Part shown: piece by piece, positions 23,052-34,118 of the stretch
How positions within the stretch are numbered: position 1 is the first letter of the stretch
Layout: each line of letters starts with the position of its first letter
DNA from: Rhinopomastus cyanomelas
Lineage: Eukaryota; Chordata; Aves; Bucerotiformes; Rhinopomastidae
NCBI GenBank assembly: GCA_013400115.1
Contig: VXBP01004154.1
Location: 108,530 to 172,529, forward strand
Length of the DNA: 64,000 nucleotides
Direction of reading: 5' to 3'
Notes under the pieces: model-generated
Seen by the model: only the letters and a program-made list of their open reading frames with translations
The model's database searches: none
What the model was told of the DNA's origin: nothing
Translations under genes and position numbers: made by a program

Positions 23052-24128
23052 CCAGGTTCAGGAGCTCCACAGGTTTTCATCAAGCTCCAAGGAGAATCTC
23101 TGCTGAAATAAAGCAACTCTGAAACACCCTCACCATTTCCTTCCTGTCCAAAGCAAACTGCTTTGATGTTTTGAAAGAATTAACATCCCAGTATTTATTG
23201 CAAAAGCCATAATCCAAAGAATTCTCCTCCCCAAGGGGAAGGAAGACAATGATGGAGAATGTCCCTGGATTGAAAAATAGCTTAAGCAGTCATCTGGGAG
23301 GCAGAAGACAAACTACTGAGAGGTGTAAGTGCAGAAGTGCCTGTGAGGATGTGCTTACCAGAGAGCTGATAAAGCCCTTCAGCATCCCCACCGCGGTCGT
23401 TTACGCACCTATATATAGGTACAAGCAATTATCCCCAGGAATATTTGGCCGTAAAGGGAAGCCTGAGCATGGAATAACAGAACAAGCCACAGAAACAACA
23501 GCAACTTCTCTTTTAGCCCAGAGAAAAAGGAGCATAAGCACTGAGAAACCCCCCACAGCCCCTTGTTTGGCTCAAACTGTTGCACGATAGGAGCTCTTCA
23601 AACGTCAGCACTTGTGACTCTGTGTGATGAAAACTGGGAGAGGTCACCTGTGCATCTTCTAACTGGGCAGCAGGTTCAGGTCAAGTCCAAAAAGCAACTC
23701 GAGCACGACATTTGCCAACATATTGGCTTCTCTGAGAACACAAAGAGGCTGCAGCAATATGGACCCATAGGGATAGAAATGGAAGTAACCACTACAAATC
23801 ACACTAGCCAAGCAGATGATTTGCTTTTCCAGTTGGATTTGCTGTTAATTACCCCTTTGCCTTTGAGACATCTGTTAGTTTCTTAAAGATGTTTAAGAAC
23901 CTACTTCTGACTGATGTTTCATTAATGTTTATACAGCTTCAGTGTCTTCAGTTCTGTTCACGCTTCTCTTTTGAGAGACTCTCTCCACTCTCTTTCCTCT
24001 GTTTTCCTAGAAGCTTAGAAAATTGTCTATATTAGTGCAAAAATGTGATTCAGGATACAACATACAGAAGTCAAGAAAATCATAGCCAGGTCACATGTGG
24101 ACTCCGTAAGGTCCCATGGTGTTAGGGC
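23052..24128. other. Unique sequence, nothing recognised
   Basis: Two long frames (23249-23590 plus, 113 codons; 23563-23886 plus, 107 codons) show no known domain, low complexity or plausible splice context, so they are treated as chance. Confidence 0.4.
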
Positions 24129-24505
24129 TTGGAGAATAAATCTTATGTGGAAAGACTGAAAGATCTCAAGCTCTGTAGTTTGAAGAAGAGGCTGAGAGGA
24201 GACCTCCTCACTCTCTACAGCTACCTGAAAGGACACTGTGGAGAGGTTGGTGCTGCTCTCTTCTCACAAGCAATTAGGGACAGAACAAGAGGGAAGGGGT
24301 TCAAGCTACAACAGGGTAGGTTTAGACCAGATATTAGGAAGGGTTTTTTCCACAGAAAGGGTGGTCAGGCACTGGAATGGGCTTCCCAGGGAGGTGGTTG
24401 AGTCACCATCCCTGGATGTATTTAAAGATAATTTGGATGAAGTATTGAGGGATCTGGTTTAGGAGTTAATTTGTAAGGTAGGGCAGATGGTTTGACTACA
24501 TGACC
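24129..24505 (+). mobile_element. Old-type CR1, left part of a split copy
   Basis: Sense CR1 of the older family: frames read NKSYVERLKDLKL, KKRLRGDLLTLYSYLKG, AIRDRTRGKGFKLQQGRF and, in another frame, RHWNGLPREVVESPSLDVF. It covers the ORF2 C-terminus up to GGTTTGACTACATGACC. The remaining tail is found at 24934-24967 after an insertion. A one-base shift near 24345-24360 separates the two frames. Confidence 0.93.
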
Positions 24506-24933
24506 ACAGAATCATAGAATCGTTAGGGATTGGAAAGGACCTCGAAAGATCATCCAGTCCAATCCTCCTGCCACAGCAGGATCACCCAGACCAAGTCACA
24601 TAGGAACACATCCAGGCAGGTCTTAAACTTCTCCAGAGAAGGAGACTCCACAACACACCTGGGCAGTCTGTTCCAGGGACTCTGTCACTCTCACTGGGAA
24701 GAAGTTCCTTCTCATATTGATGTGGAACCTCCTCTGTTCCAGCTGACACCCATTGCCCCTTGTCCTATCACTAGCTGACACTGAGCAGAGCCTGGCTCCA
24801 TCCTCCTGACACCTACCTTTCGCATATTTAAAGACATTAATGAGGTCACCCCTCAGTCTCCTCTACTCCAAGCTGAAGAGACCCAGCTCCCTCAGCTTCT
24901 CCTCATCAGGGAGGTGCTCCACTTCCTTCATCC
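24506..24933 (-). mobile_element. Young CR1 nested in an older CR1
   Basis: A 428-bp minus-strand young CR1 (tail type AATGATTC) from ACAGAATCATAGAATCG to the CACTTCCTTCATCC module. It interrupts the older sense copy, so it inserted later. No convincing target-site duplication was seen. Confidence 0.93.
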
Positions 24934-24967
24934 AAAGAGTCTTTTCCAACCAGAGTGATTCTGTGGT
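24934..24967 (+). mobile_element. Old-type CR1, detached tail
   Basis: AAAGAGTCTTTTCCAACC and GTGATTCTGTGG are the last bases expected for the old copy that breaks off at 24505. Confidence 0.85.
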
Positions 24968-26045
24968 TGAACACAGCAGTAGGTGAGGTTTTCCAAAGCA
25001 ATAAATAGACATTACGGGTGCGGTCAAGATTCCAGTAGAAATACTCAGAAACATCTGAGCACACATGAATATCAGTGCATAATCCCACATGTATTTGTGC
25101 AGACCAGTTTTTATTATTATCATTTTACTTTAAAAAATAATTCTTTCAAAAAGAAAAGAGTCTGAATTCAGATTATAGAGAAAACTCTATCTCAAGCTAC
25201 CTATACACACAAACCTCTTAGTAATAAACCAGCTGTTTTAAGAATTGGATTCTGTTCATCCTTTTAAGACTTGCTAAGTCTATCCTTCCTCCCCTGATGG
25301 CAGTAGCAAAATATTTGCAGTGCTCAGAAGAATTTCCATGACCAAGAGCCAGGAAAAAACCCTCCACAGTTCCCCTCTTTGCCAAGCTCGAATCAGAACC
25401 TTCGACGCTGCTTGAACGCAGTTTGCATGTGTTAATCGTGTCGTTAATGTTACGACTGACACACAGAAATTGGTTTAATGGAGAGTTCAGGGTTCTTAAA
25501 TCAAGACAGGCTTCTGGGTTCTCATGATTAATAGACCACTGCCCAAGCCACATGTGCTCCAAGTGTAGAGCTGGATGGGTAACGAGTTCACGTGGCCGCT
25601 GAAGGAATTTTAAAAGATGTGGTGGACCACTTTGCAGTGAAAGCACATTACCCTGGGATTGATGCACGAGAATGTGTCTGTCATAGGCAATATTAAAAGA
25701 AAAAGTGCAAAGACTAAGCAGGGATGGTCACGAGCTGGGCTGCACAGTATCTAATGAGATACAGGACGAACGGGGCCAAGAAAAAAGGAGAAAGTACCAC
25801 TGGATTCATGTACAGACCTACAGTAAGTTCTGAAGGAATTATTTATGTGATGCAGGAGTCTCCTGGCTTGTGCAGTCCTCACCTAGGAAATACCCAGGTT
25901 CTCACCAGGCCACCACTGAAACACAGATGCCCACATGCTTCCTCCTCACTTCTCTTTTCTTAAGCAGAATTATATTTCATGGCAGATGTGTACATGCTGC
26001 TCTCATACCTGTGATGAGGACATTCAACTGTAAGCATCAACTAAA
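24968..26045. other. Unique sequence, nothing recognised
   Basis: A 149-codon minus frame at 25218-25667 and an 86-codon minus frame at 24863-25123 (which enters the CR1) have no supportable product. Confidence 0.4.
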
Positions 26046-26253
26046 ACACAGGTAAATATATGTATTTATAGATAGTAATATTGTAAAGCATGTTTAATTC
26101 CTTCAGTAATAAATATAGATTAAATGTTAATAAATTGAAATTAAATATGTATATTTATTATAATACATTTATATTTATAAGTATAAATTAAACATTTTCT
26201 ATATTATGATGATATTTATGATATATGTTATGATATATGATGATAATTATTAA
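26046..26253. repeat. AT-rich low-complexity tract
   Basis: About 200 bp almost purely A and T, with repeated TATTTATA, AAATTAAA and ATGATATATG motifs and no fixed period. It immediately precedes a CR1 tail, an AT-rich setting that suits insertion. Confidence 0.8.
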
Positions 26254-26503
26254 CCACAGAATCACAGAACATTAGGGATTGGAAGGGACCTTGAAAGATC
26301 ATCTAGTCGAATCCCCCTGCCACAGCAGGATCACCCAGACCAAGTCACACAGGAACACATCCAGGTGGGTTTGAAACATCTCAGGAGAAGGAGACTCCAC
26401 AACCCCCCTGGACAGCCCCTTCCAGTGCTCCGTCACCCTCACTGGGAAGAAGTTCCTTCTTATATTGATGTGGAACCTCCTCTGTTCCAGCTCACTCCCA
26501 CTG
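26254..26503 (-). mobile_element. CR1 copy, tail type AATGTTC
   Basis: Minus-strand young CR1, about 250 bp, ending in the CTCACTCCCACTG module. First of two same-orientation copies separated by about ten bases. Confidence 0.93.
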
Positions 26504-26512
26504 AACCATATG

Positions 26513-26645
26513 TTCATAGAATCATCGGGGATTGGAAGGGACCTCAAAAGATCATCCAGTCCAATCCCCCTGCCTCAGCAGGATCACCCAGATCGAGTTG
26601 CACAAGAACACATCCAGGTGGGTTTGAAACATCTCCATAGAAGGT
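26513..26645 (-). mobile_element. CR1 3'-end fragment, tail type AATGATTC
   Basis: Second of the tandem pair, and of the other tail type, so the pair is two insertions and not a duplication. Truncated after CATCTCCATAGAAGG. Confidence 0.92.
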
Positions 26646-27632
26646 GTAAAACCAAAGATAAGAAGGAACACCTGCACCTAACAAACATTTTAAAAACCCA
26701 GAAAAGTAATTCAGGACAGAACAAGGCTAGGGTAGGACCCCAGGGTAGGACCCACAAAATGACAGTGAAAAAGTGATAGCGAACGCGTGGGCTGAATCAT
26801 CTAAAGACCATAATCAATTTTAAGTTTCTCACATTAGCACATTTGGAGTTCCCAGAGCAGCAATTCTCGTATCTAATTTTATAATTGGCTTTTCATCACA
26901 GCAAGCACAGAGCTGGGGAAGGTGATTTTTTCTGATCTCACAAATTTTGTCCGGCCGGCACATTTCATGCTGATCCCTCCCCCTTCTCATCCCAAATAAA
27001 GAAAAACAGAACAGAAAATAAATAGAACAGAAAAATAAAGACTTGGACAGGACTTCCCTCCATCATTGTGTTTGCACCCATACGTCAGGATCACTAACAA
27101 AAAGGAAAACCTGTTCTGGAAGGAATCAAAGCAAATGACATCTTTCTCCCGTTACAACCCGAATCCTGCAGAAATCAAAGCGTTTTCTACCCAACTAGAC
27201 GATTCTTGGTGCCAAGAACCATCAAGCACGTTTGCAACTTGCATCTTTGCGACGCACACGGAGAACAATTACTCTTTGTATAAAGGTAGCAAAGTGTATA
27301 AACTAATTTACTGCATCAATGCTCGTAATTAATGTTTCCTAGCTCATCTCAGATCATATAAACCACATTACACCTGTAATTTTCCCAGGGCATTGGTAAT
27401 ACATTACTGCAGTGCTGATGAAAATCCATTCACACGCCGTGTTCTTCTTTTGTAAAGCACAGATTACGGCTCAGGCTGCCTCAGAACCTGCTTCCCCAGG
27501 GTACTGCGACATCAAACCCACACATTCTTTGAAGTCTGTGTAGATTTGTGTAGATAAAGAATTAAGAAAATTGCAGTAGAAATGGGAGAGAGAGGGGTAG
27601 AACAAAAACTTCCTTAAAATTAATTGTCTTCT
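26646..27632. other. Unique sequence; possible conserved block
   Basis: The 26770-27330 stretch has retained CpGs (GCGAACGCGTGGG, GTCCGGCCGGCAC) beside AT-rich sites such as TAATTTTATAATTGG. No exon recognised. Confidence 0.4.
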
Positions 27633-27775
27633 GAATCACAAATCACAAATATTAGGGATCTGAAGGGACCTCGAAAGATAATCTAGTCCAATCTCCCTGC
27701 CAGAGCAGGATCACCTAGAACAACAGAACATATCCAGGTGGGTTCTAAATATCTCCAGAGAAGGAGACTCCACAA
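27633..27775 (-). mobile_element. CR1 3'-end fragment
   Basis: Minus-strand young CR1 with a degenerate tail (AATCACAAATCACAAATATT) and a short deletion in the GACCAAGTCACACAGG module. It ends at ACTCCACAA against the duplicated segment that follows. Confidence 0.9.
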
Positions 27776-27891
27776 CACAGAATGACAGAACATTAGGGGT
27801 TGGAAGGGACCTTGAAACATCATCCAGTCCAATCACAGAATGACAGAACATTAGGAGTTGGAAGGGACCTTGAAACATCATCCAGTGCAAT
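27776..27891. repeat. 2 x 58-bp tandem duplication inside CR1
   Basis: Units 27776-27833 and 27834-27891 differ at only two positions (G/A and C/G). The junction carries CACAGAATGACAGAAC at the start of each unit. Confidence 0.93.
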
Positions 27892-27945
27892 CCCCCTGCC
27901 ACAGCAGGACCACCTAGACCAAGTCACACAGGAACATGTCCAGGC
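27776..27945 (-). mobile_element. CR1 3' end with duplicated 58-bp head
   Basis: Minus-strand CR1, tail type AATGTTC, whose first 58 bp are present twice in tandem (27776-27833 and 27834-27891), followed by the rest of the 3' UTR to GGAACATGTCCAGG. Confidence 0.92.
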
Positions 27946-28184
27946 AATGAGCAGGGAAATGCCCTGTGAGGAGTCACACTCACACATGATGAATTTGGCT
28001 GACAAATGATGATGTTTATGGTACAATAAACACCATCTCTGGTGAGTTTTCCATGTAATGTGAAAAAAAAAATGCTGCTACACCCACGGAACTTCTGAAC
28101 TTCTGCGTTAGCAATTCAAGAGATGCAGGGCAAAGGGGAATTACTGGCAGAGTGTCGGTTCCATTCACTGCTCTAGAAGTAATT

Positions 28185-28433
28185 TAGGGGCAATGGGTGT
28201 GAGCTGGAACAGAGGAGGTTCCACATCAACATCAGAAGGAGCTTCTTCCCAGTGAGGGTGACAGAGCACTGGAACAGGCTGCCCAGGGGGGTTCTGGAGT
28301 CTTCTTCTCTGGAGATGTTTCAAATCCACCTGGACATGTTCTTGTGCGACTTGGTCTAGGTGATCCTGCTTTGTCAGGGGGATTGGACTGGATGATCTTT
28401 CAAGGTCCCTTCCAATGTTCTGTGATTCTGTGA
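28185..28433 (+). mobile_element. CR1 copy, tail type AATGTTC
   Basis: Sense young CR1 from AGGGGCAATGGGTGTG. The CAATCCCTAATG stretch of the 3' end is shortened to CAATG. Confidence 0.93.
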
Positions 28434-29259
28434 ACTGTGGATAGAAAGCTCTTCTGGTACCGCCTGGAGCCTTCTCCATGAAAGCCATCATTTTCTCAAG
28501 GGTTCTCTCCTCTATCTGTTGCCTCAATAAAATCAATTATTTACCCTGGGCCAAGGGGAAGGACGATTGTTTCCTTCTTTGTGAAACTCAAAAGTATTAG
28601 CACAGAATTGAAATGTTTGCTGGTTGCCCAATGAAATCCAAAGACAATTTCTCACAAGGTTCTTTTTGTCTCTCTGAGAAGTCTGTTCAGACTCTTTGTG
28701 GTCACTGTTGGATAACTTACCTTCAGGCGAAGTATTTTTGTAACTCTTAATTGGTGGTTTAGTTAAAATCCGAATCCCAGGTTTTATATTCCTTCCCTAC
28801 ATTATATTTTAATTGCTTTTTACAGTCTGGCTGAAAGTGTCACAAGGTACAAAGTTATAATTTGAAGACACTGCAGATTTTCCATGGGGAAGTTGGAAAA
28901 GTCCGCGGTGGAGGCAAAAGCATCCCAGGTGGATGCCTCTGGGAATCCAGCACATCACTTCCTTTACTGGTTCTGAGCTTGTCCCACTGCTGAAGCCATT
29001 CAAAGGGGCATTTTCCAATCTTTCTTGGTCTGTTCTCTCATTTGTGCTTCACACAATTAGCTGAGATGCTGTAAGAACCCGTGAGGGTGAAAATGTACCT
29101 CGGGCTTCATGCAGATGAGAACCCGGCTTTACTTTTCAAATGAGTGAGTGCTGGTAACTGTCCTCTTGCTCATTAGCAGAAAGGTCTGTTAAACAACAGA
29201 AGCACTGTGAACTCCGACAGCAAATGGCTTTCAGGGGGCTTTGGTCTACGTCAGCTACC
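28434..29259. other. Unique sequence, nothing recognised
   Basis: No repeat or exon recognised. Confidence 0.4.
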
Positions 29260-29267
29260 TCCTAACA
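29260..29267. repeat. Left 8-bp target-site duplication
   Basis: TCCTAACA directly before the left end of the hAT element. Confidence 0.88.
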
Positions 29268-29523
29268 CAGGGGTCCTCAAACTTTTTAAACAGGGGGCCA
29301 GTTCACTGTCCCTCAGACAGTGTCGGGGGCCAGGCTATAGTTTGTGCTGCCTGGCTTGTCCTGCCTGGGAGCTGGAGGGAGGGAGGGAGGGAGAGACAGG
29401 GGAGCCGCCCACCTCGCTGATGGCGCCGTTCACCTCCTCAGCTTGCTCCCCCCCCCCAACCCCCGCTGTAAATAGCCCCTGGAGGGCCATAACCGGCCTG
29501 CGAGCCAGGGTTTGAGGACCCTG
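29268..29523. mobile_element. Non-autonomous hAT DNA transposon (MITE-like)
   Basis: A 256-bp element. The left end begins CAGGGGTCCTCAAAC and the right end finishes GTTTGAGGACCCTG, terminal inverted repeats that match with one base of length difference. TCCTAACA flanks it on both sides (29260-29267 and 29524-29531), a perfect 8-bp duplication, the size made by hAT-superfamily transposases. There is no transposase frame, so it would have been moved in trans. The left 60 bp (TTTTTAAACAGGGGGCC, CCCTCAGACAG) resemble, from memory, Charlie-like hAT ends known from mammals and marsupials; the exact family is unverified. It holds a 7-bp-stem hairpin (29304-29322) and a GGGAGGGAGGGAGGGAG run. Frames crossing it are chance. 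Confidence 0.88.
29373..29394 (+). repeat. GGGA run, G-quadruplex-type motif
   Basis: Four or more G triplets separated by single A residues, inside the hAT element. Confidence 0.75.
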
Positions 29524-29531
29524 TCCTAACA
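29524..29531. repeat. Right 8-bp target-site duplication
   Basis: TCCTAACA directly after the right end, identical to the left copy. Confidence 0.88.
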
Positions 29532-29712
29532 TTTTAGTTACTCTTTGCAGCCTCTCCAGTGGTGATGGCAGTTCAGTTTTACAGATGTTACCACAAAAGC
29601 TTTAACGTTTGATAGTGAAACACAAGTCCTTACTACACCTAGTAACCATCCCCTTAGCAATTCCACAGCCTGTCATAAAAAAAAGTGTCTGTATGATGCC
29701 ATTCTCTATTAA

Positions 29713-29767
29713 ATTAGACAATCTTTCGAGGTCCCTTCCAATCCCTAATGATTCTGTGATTCTATGA
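29713..29767 (+). mobile_element. CR1 tail fragment
   Basis: About 55 bp of sense CR1 end (ATCTTTCGAGGTCCC to the tail TGATTCTGTGATTCTATG), type AATGATTC. Confidence 0.88.
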
Positions 29768-31424
29768 AATTGTTAGACAACTTTTAATAAAAAGTCTGAA
29801 AGCTTCCTGGAAACATTAAAATAAAACACTGAGATGACTTTTAATAGTGGGCTGCCTCTTTGTGAGGTCACAGTTTTGGAGGATAACCTGTTTTACAACC
29901 AGATGCATCGCTGAGAGTGGAGCCCGTAATAGTGTTAGCGCCGTACAACCTGCGCAGCCCTATAAGAGAGTTCGGTGTGCCTCAGCGAAAATTCATTCCA
30001 GAAGAATTCAATCAGTTCCTGGGAGAACTTTCTGATGTGAAAAAATAATCGAGTGCTTGACATCCAGCTTTATAGGTCAAACACTGAAAAGGCAATATCT
30101 CAGCAATAAATTGGGATGAAATTGTAGAATTTTAGTTGCCAGGTGAGCTTGAGGGGTTCTGTGGAAGAGATGCTTTGGATGATGTGGGTTTCAGACAGCA
30201 CTTCCCATTAGGACAACAGCAAAGCAAAAGCAAAGTATTAGTGGGGTGGCTTTTTCCTGCCCCCCACCTTGATGGATTTTAAATTAACCCTGTTACACCA
30301 CCTTGAGTACTCCAGAAGACAGCTGACCTAGAGACAGAGCCTAACTCAGGAACACACACATACCTGATTTTGAATCCACTCTCTTGGTCCACAACTTCTT
30401 CCTGCTTTTTCTACAGAGAAAACTGTGTCTGGAATCTCTTCTGCCTTCTCACAGGATGGCCTGCAGTCAGAGATTCCTAGGGCTGTGGCACATACACCAG
30501 CTAGTCACAAGTGCTAGATGAGTTCTGGATTAATGTGTTGGTAAAAAAAACCCTTGTAATGGGTATTTTACACATTTCCAGAGTCCATGGATTCAGAACT
30601 CTCTAGATGACTGCAGTAACTTGTAAGCAAGTGGTGATCCAATGCTCTCACAAGACCTTTTCACACAAACAGCAGCTTTAGCTCCTTCCTTTGACAGGTT
30701 TTCATGCTTCATTTTACTTTGTTCCTCCTTAAGAAGGAGAACAAATACAGGATGTAGTCATTTTTATTCTCAGGTTTAAATGGGATTAAATAGGATTTAA
30801 GCTTCCTGCTTAAAGCCAAGGCACAATCACAGATTATGACTGCAGAAGACAATGACTCTCAGGTTCTGTATTAGTCACCTTGATAGCCGTAGTGAGAGAC
30901 CATAATCCCATAGAGCAGGGAAATCTTCTAAAATATCCGTCTAGGACATAAAGACTGTGTAGTCACTGGAAATGTTGCACAGGTCCAGACAGGTGATCCT
31001 GTACTCTTTGGGAAAATGATGCTTCTCCATGGTGTTGGGGCATAATTTTCCTGTTTTCTTTGGACCCACAGGATGACCTGACATTAGGTGATTTGAGCAT
31101 TGGCTGGTTAAGTCTGCAGCTTTGATTTTCTACTGAGTGAAAGGTTATTAATTTCACTTCCCTTTTTACCTTTTGCTGCTTTCACTGAGCTTATAGTGAA
31201 GTCAATCATTGCTGCTCACACCAGTTCAAAGGTGAATTTTGACTGGACAACCACCATAACAGCACACGTGTGGGGTGGTTTGGATTTCTTCACTCCGCTG
31301 CTGAAAATAATTAGGGTACCTACTCTTGAAAAATGCATGAAATCAATGGAAAAGTCACAAGTCTCATTTCCTGACCTTGCAAGGAAGAGGCCGTTTCTTC
31401 TCCTCTGAGATTAGACTAACATTC
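29768..31424. other. Unique sequence, nothing recognised
   Basis: About 1.6 kb with no transposon. Scattered CpGs at 29905-29960. Short frames only. Confidence 0.45.
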
Positions 31425-32186
31425 AGAGAATCACAGGATCACTCTGGTTGGAAAAGACCCCTGGGATCATCGAGTCCAACCACCTGCCCTACCTTACATG
31501 TTCACCCCTAAAACAGATCCCTCAACACCTCATCCAAACAACCTTTAAACACATCCAGAGATGGCAACTCAACCACCTCCCTGGGAAGCCCATTCCAGTG
31601 CCTGACCACCCTTTCTGTGTAAAAACCCTTCCTAATATCCAGTCTAAACCTACCCTGTTGTAGCTTGAACCCCTTCCCTCTTGTTCTGTCCCTAATTGCT
31701 TGTGAGAAGAGAGCAGCACCAACCTCTCCACAGTGTCCTTTCAGGTAATTGTAGAGAGTAAGGAGGTCTCCTCTCAGCCTCTTCTTCAGACTAAAGAGCC
31801 CCAGATCTTTCAGTCTTTCCTCATAAGATTTATTCTCTAGGCTCTTCACCAGCTTAGTTGCCCTCCTCTGCACCTGCTCAGCACCTCCACGTCTCTCTTG
31901 TATTGAGGTGCCCAAAACTGGACACACTACTCCAGATGTGGCCTCCCCAGTGCCGAATAAAGGGAGACGATCACCTCCCCATTCCGGCTGGCCACACTTT
32001 CTAATATGAGTCAGGTTGCCATTGGCCTCCTTGGCCACATGGGCACACTGCTGGCTCAAGAGAAGGGTAGATGTGGCCTCACCAGTGCTGAATAGAGGGG
32101 GATGATAACCTCCCTACACCTGCTGGCCACACTATTTCTAATCCAAGCCAGGATACCACTGGCCATCTTGGCTCACACTGTTGACG
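31425..32186 (-). mobile_element. Old-type CR1 with open ORF2 C-terminus
   Basis: The longest old-family copy, tail at 31425 (GAATCACAGGATCACTCTGG). A minus-strand frame of 183 codons (31508-32059) reads MSQQCAHVAKEANGNL, SYEERLKDLGLFSLKKRLRGDLLTLYNYL, AIRDRTRGKGFKLQQGRF, RHWNGLPREVVELPSLDVF and ends DEVLRDLF, the CR1 ORF2 C-terminus. The endonuclease and the catalytic reverse transcriptase core are absent. Beyond 32070 the GATGTGGCCTC module and the following 115 bp occur a second time. The first methionine is inside ORF2. Confidence 0.93.
31935..32186. repeat. Direct repeat, 135-bp offset, in the 5' part of the CR1
   Basis: Two related stretches begin GATGTGGCCTC at 31935 and 32070 and share TGGCCACAC, CCAGTGC and TTGGC modules. 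By eye they are about 80% alike with small indels, so the duplication is old or represents two separate CR1 pieces placed end to end. Confidence 0.75.
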
Positions 32187-34118
32187 TTCTCCTTGCAACT
32201 CCCACTGCAAAACCCCTTCTAAGTGCAAAGTCTTTTTGTTTTTTAGAGAACCCTCCATTTTTTTCCATGACATTTCAAGAATCCTGTTATTTAGCCTTCA
32301 AAGCTGCTTGTACAACACAGAACCGGAATCAATCAGTACAAACACGAGACCTAATTTTCCCATCACCTGCACCTCAGTGAGGAAAATCAATCCATCACAA
32401 AGGGGAAGAGCTGGAAGCTGACAGCAGTGGTCATCCAATAAAGACATAAACAAACAGGGGGAAGTGCCTGGCATCGGTGCAGGACTTCAGGTTTTGCAAA
32501 CACGCTGCACACGTGGATCAACAATCCCACAGGGTTTGCAGCACATAAATAATCGCCACTGGGAAGAGCTATTTAGCATCTTGTTGGATGCATCCAACTA
32601 TTTATAGCACCGTGGCTCTCCTGCTGTAAACACCCTGTCATGCCCCAAATCAGAAATGCCTGTAAATTTACACCGGCTCCATCTAAACTCAACTCTCTCC
32701 GTGTGAAAAAGGAGCGACACAACCTGAAGCCTTTGCTCCTGCAAGGAAACAGGCTGCTGAGTGCATTGACCAGCGCCCACTTCTGCATTTCACCTGCAGC
32801 AGCTGATAGCTACCGTAACTTGCAACTCCCTCTTGTAACTCCCCCCACCACAGGGAGTAACAGACCTGCAGCAGCCCACAGGAGAAAGTCTGCAAAGTTG
32901 ACTTTCGACCTCCAGCTCCCAGAACCGGGGACTAGCGTCTGGGTGCCCACAGGCAAGGACTGGAAGAAGCCGAGCTGCTGCTAGACAGTAAAACCAAAAC
33001 AGAACAAAAATAACACAAAGAACTGGTGAAAAAAATCAAATGTAGAAACCTAATTTAATTTTAGAAAGCTAATTACTGAAAACTAGAAGGGTAGTTACAG
33101 TTTCAGTGGTTTCTCCAAGAATTCTTTTGATAGCAGGGATGCTGAGGGCTTTCTTCATCTATGTGTTCGTCAGAGAAATCCACACTAGCCAGAGGAGCCC
33201 TCAAAGGACTCAGAATTGCAGACAGTTTCTGCTCCAAGTACTTCCAGCAATTGTTGGCATCTTTTAAGACTGTCTGGATAGAATTTATTAACATATATAG
33301 CCAGAGCTCTATCCTCTATTGAAAGGCAATATAACACGCGTTCCCTGACAGATTAAAGCAAGCTGCACTATAAATTGTGCAGATTGAGTCCTCTTACATG
33401 GCTTATCCTAATCATAGCTCTGCCATTTGCTTCTCATGACAGGATAAAAATAAAAGTCCCATAAAACTAAAATAAAATAGACAGTCTGCCATTCCTCCCT
33501 TAGAAAACATTTGTCAGAATCTCTTCAAAAATAATTGGGAAGAAAATGTGCTGAATTCTACAATCCATTGAGTCATTTTTAAAGCTCGTCCAGGCACGTT
33601 CAGAAGCAGCATCCTTTATGATCACCCAGCTCAGGAGAGGATGTGTTTCACATTGTCAAAAGCCTTCCATAATTTGCCTTTAGTTTCACCCTTAAGAATT
33701 AAGTTTTCACTGACTTTAAACTTAAACTATTTATCTAGTGAGCAAGAAACACCAAAACATTTAGGTTCACTGACTGTTTCAGTCTTCAGCAATATAAACT
33801 GAGCTTCCTCCCGTGGTTTTTCCCTACAGCCTTATAATTTACTCATTTTTTTCCCTCTACAGTGTCTGCTTTTGTACTGCTTTGAACTTCGGTGCGGAAG
33901 TCATCTGCTGCTCTATATGAAAAAAGAAAAGCTTACAACCCATTCCTCAGCCCTTTTCCAATAAAAAGCCAGAAAAGGGTGATAGAACAACTCCTGGGCT
34001 GAACATCCTTCTTTGTGTTGCTCCCTACCAGTACGAGACAAAGGCATCTTGGTAAAGCACAGAAGGCATGAGATGGGGGCTATTGCCCCTGAAAATTACA
34101 GACCCTACCATCTGCTTG
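32187..34118. other. Unique sequence, nothing recognised
   Basis: Nearly 2 kb with no repeat recognised. A 114-codon frame at 32640-32984 plus, rich in Pro, Leu and Ser, has no known motif. An AT-rich part begins at about 33300. Confidence 0.45.

Noticed and set aside
25218..25667. 149-codon minus frame
   Set aside because: No known motif and no splice-site context that could be defended; treated as chance.
26254..26645. Tandem duplication of one CR1 copy
   Set aside because: The two copies carry different tail types, so they are separate insertions.
28165..28536. 123-codon minus frame and similar frames containing GIGRDLERSSSPIPL
   Set aside because: These are readings of the antisense strand of CR1 and recur at every copy; they are not genes.
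29207..29515. Plus and minus frames over the GC-rich part
   Set aside because: They span the hAT element and its GGGA run; the coding appearance comes from composition.
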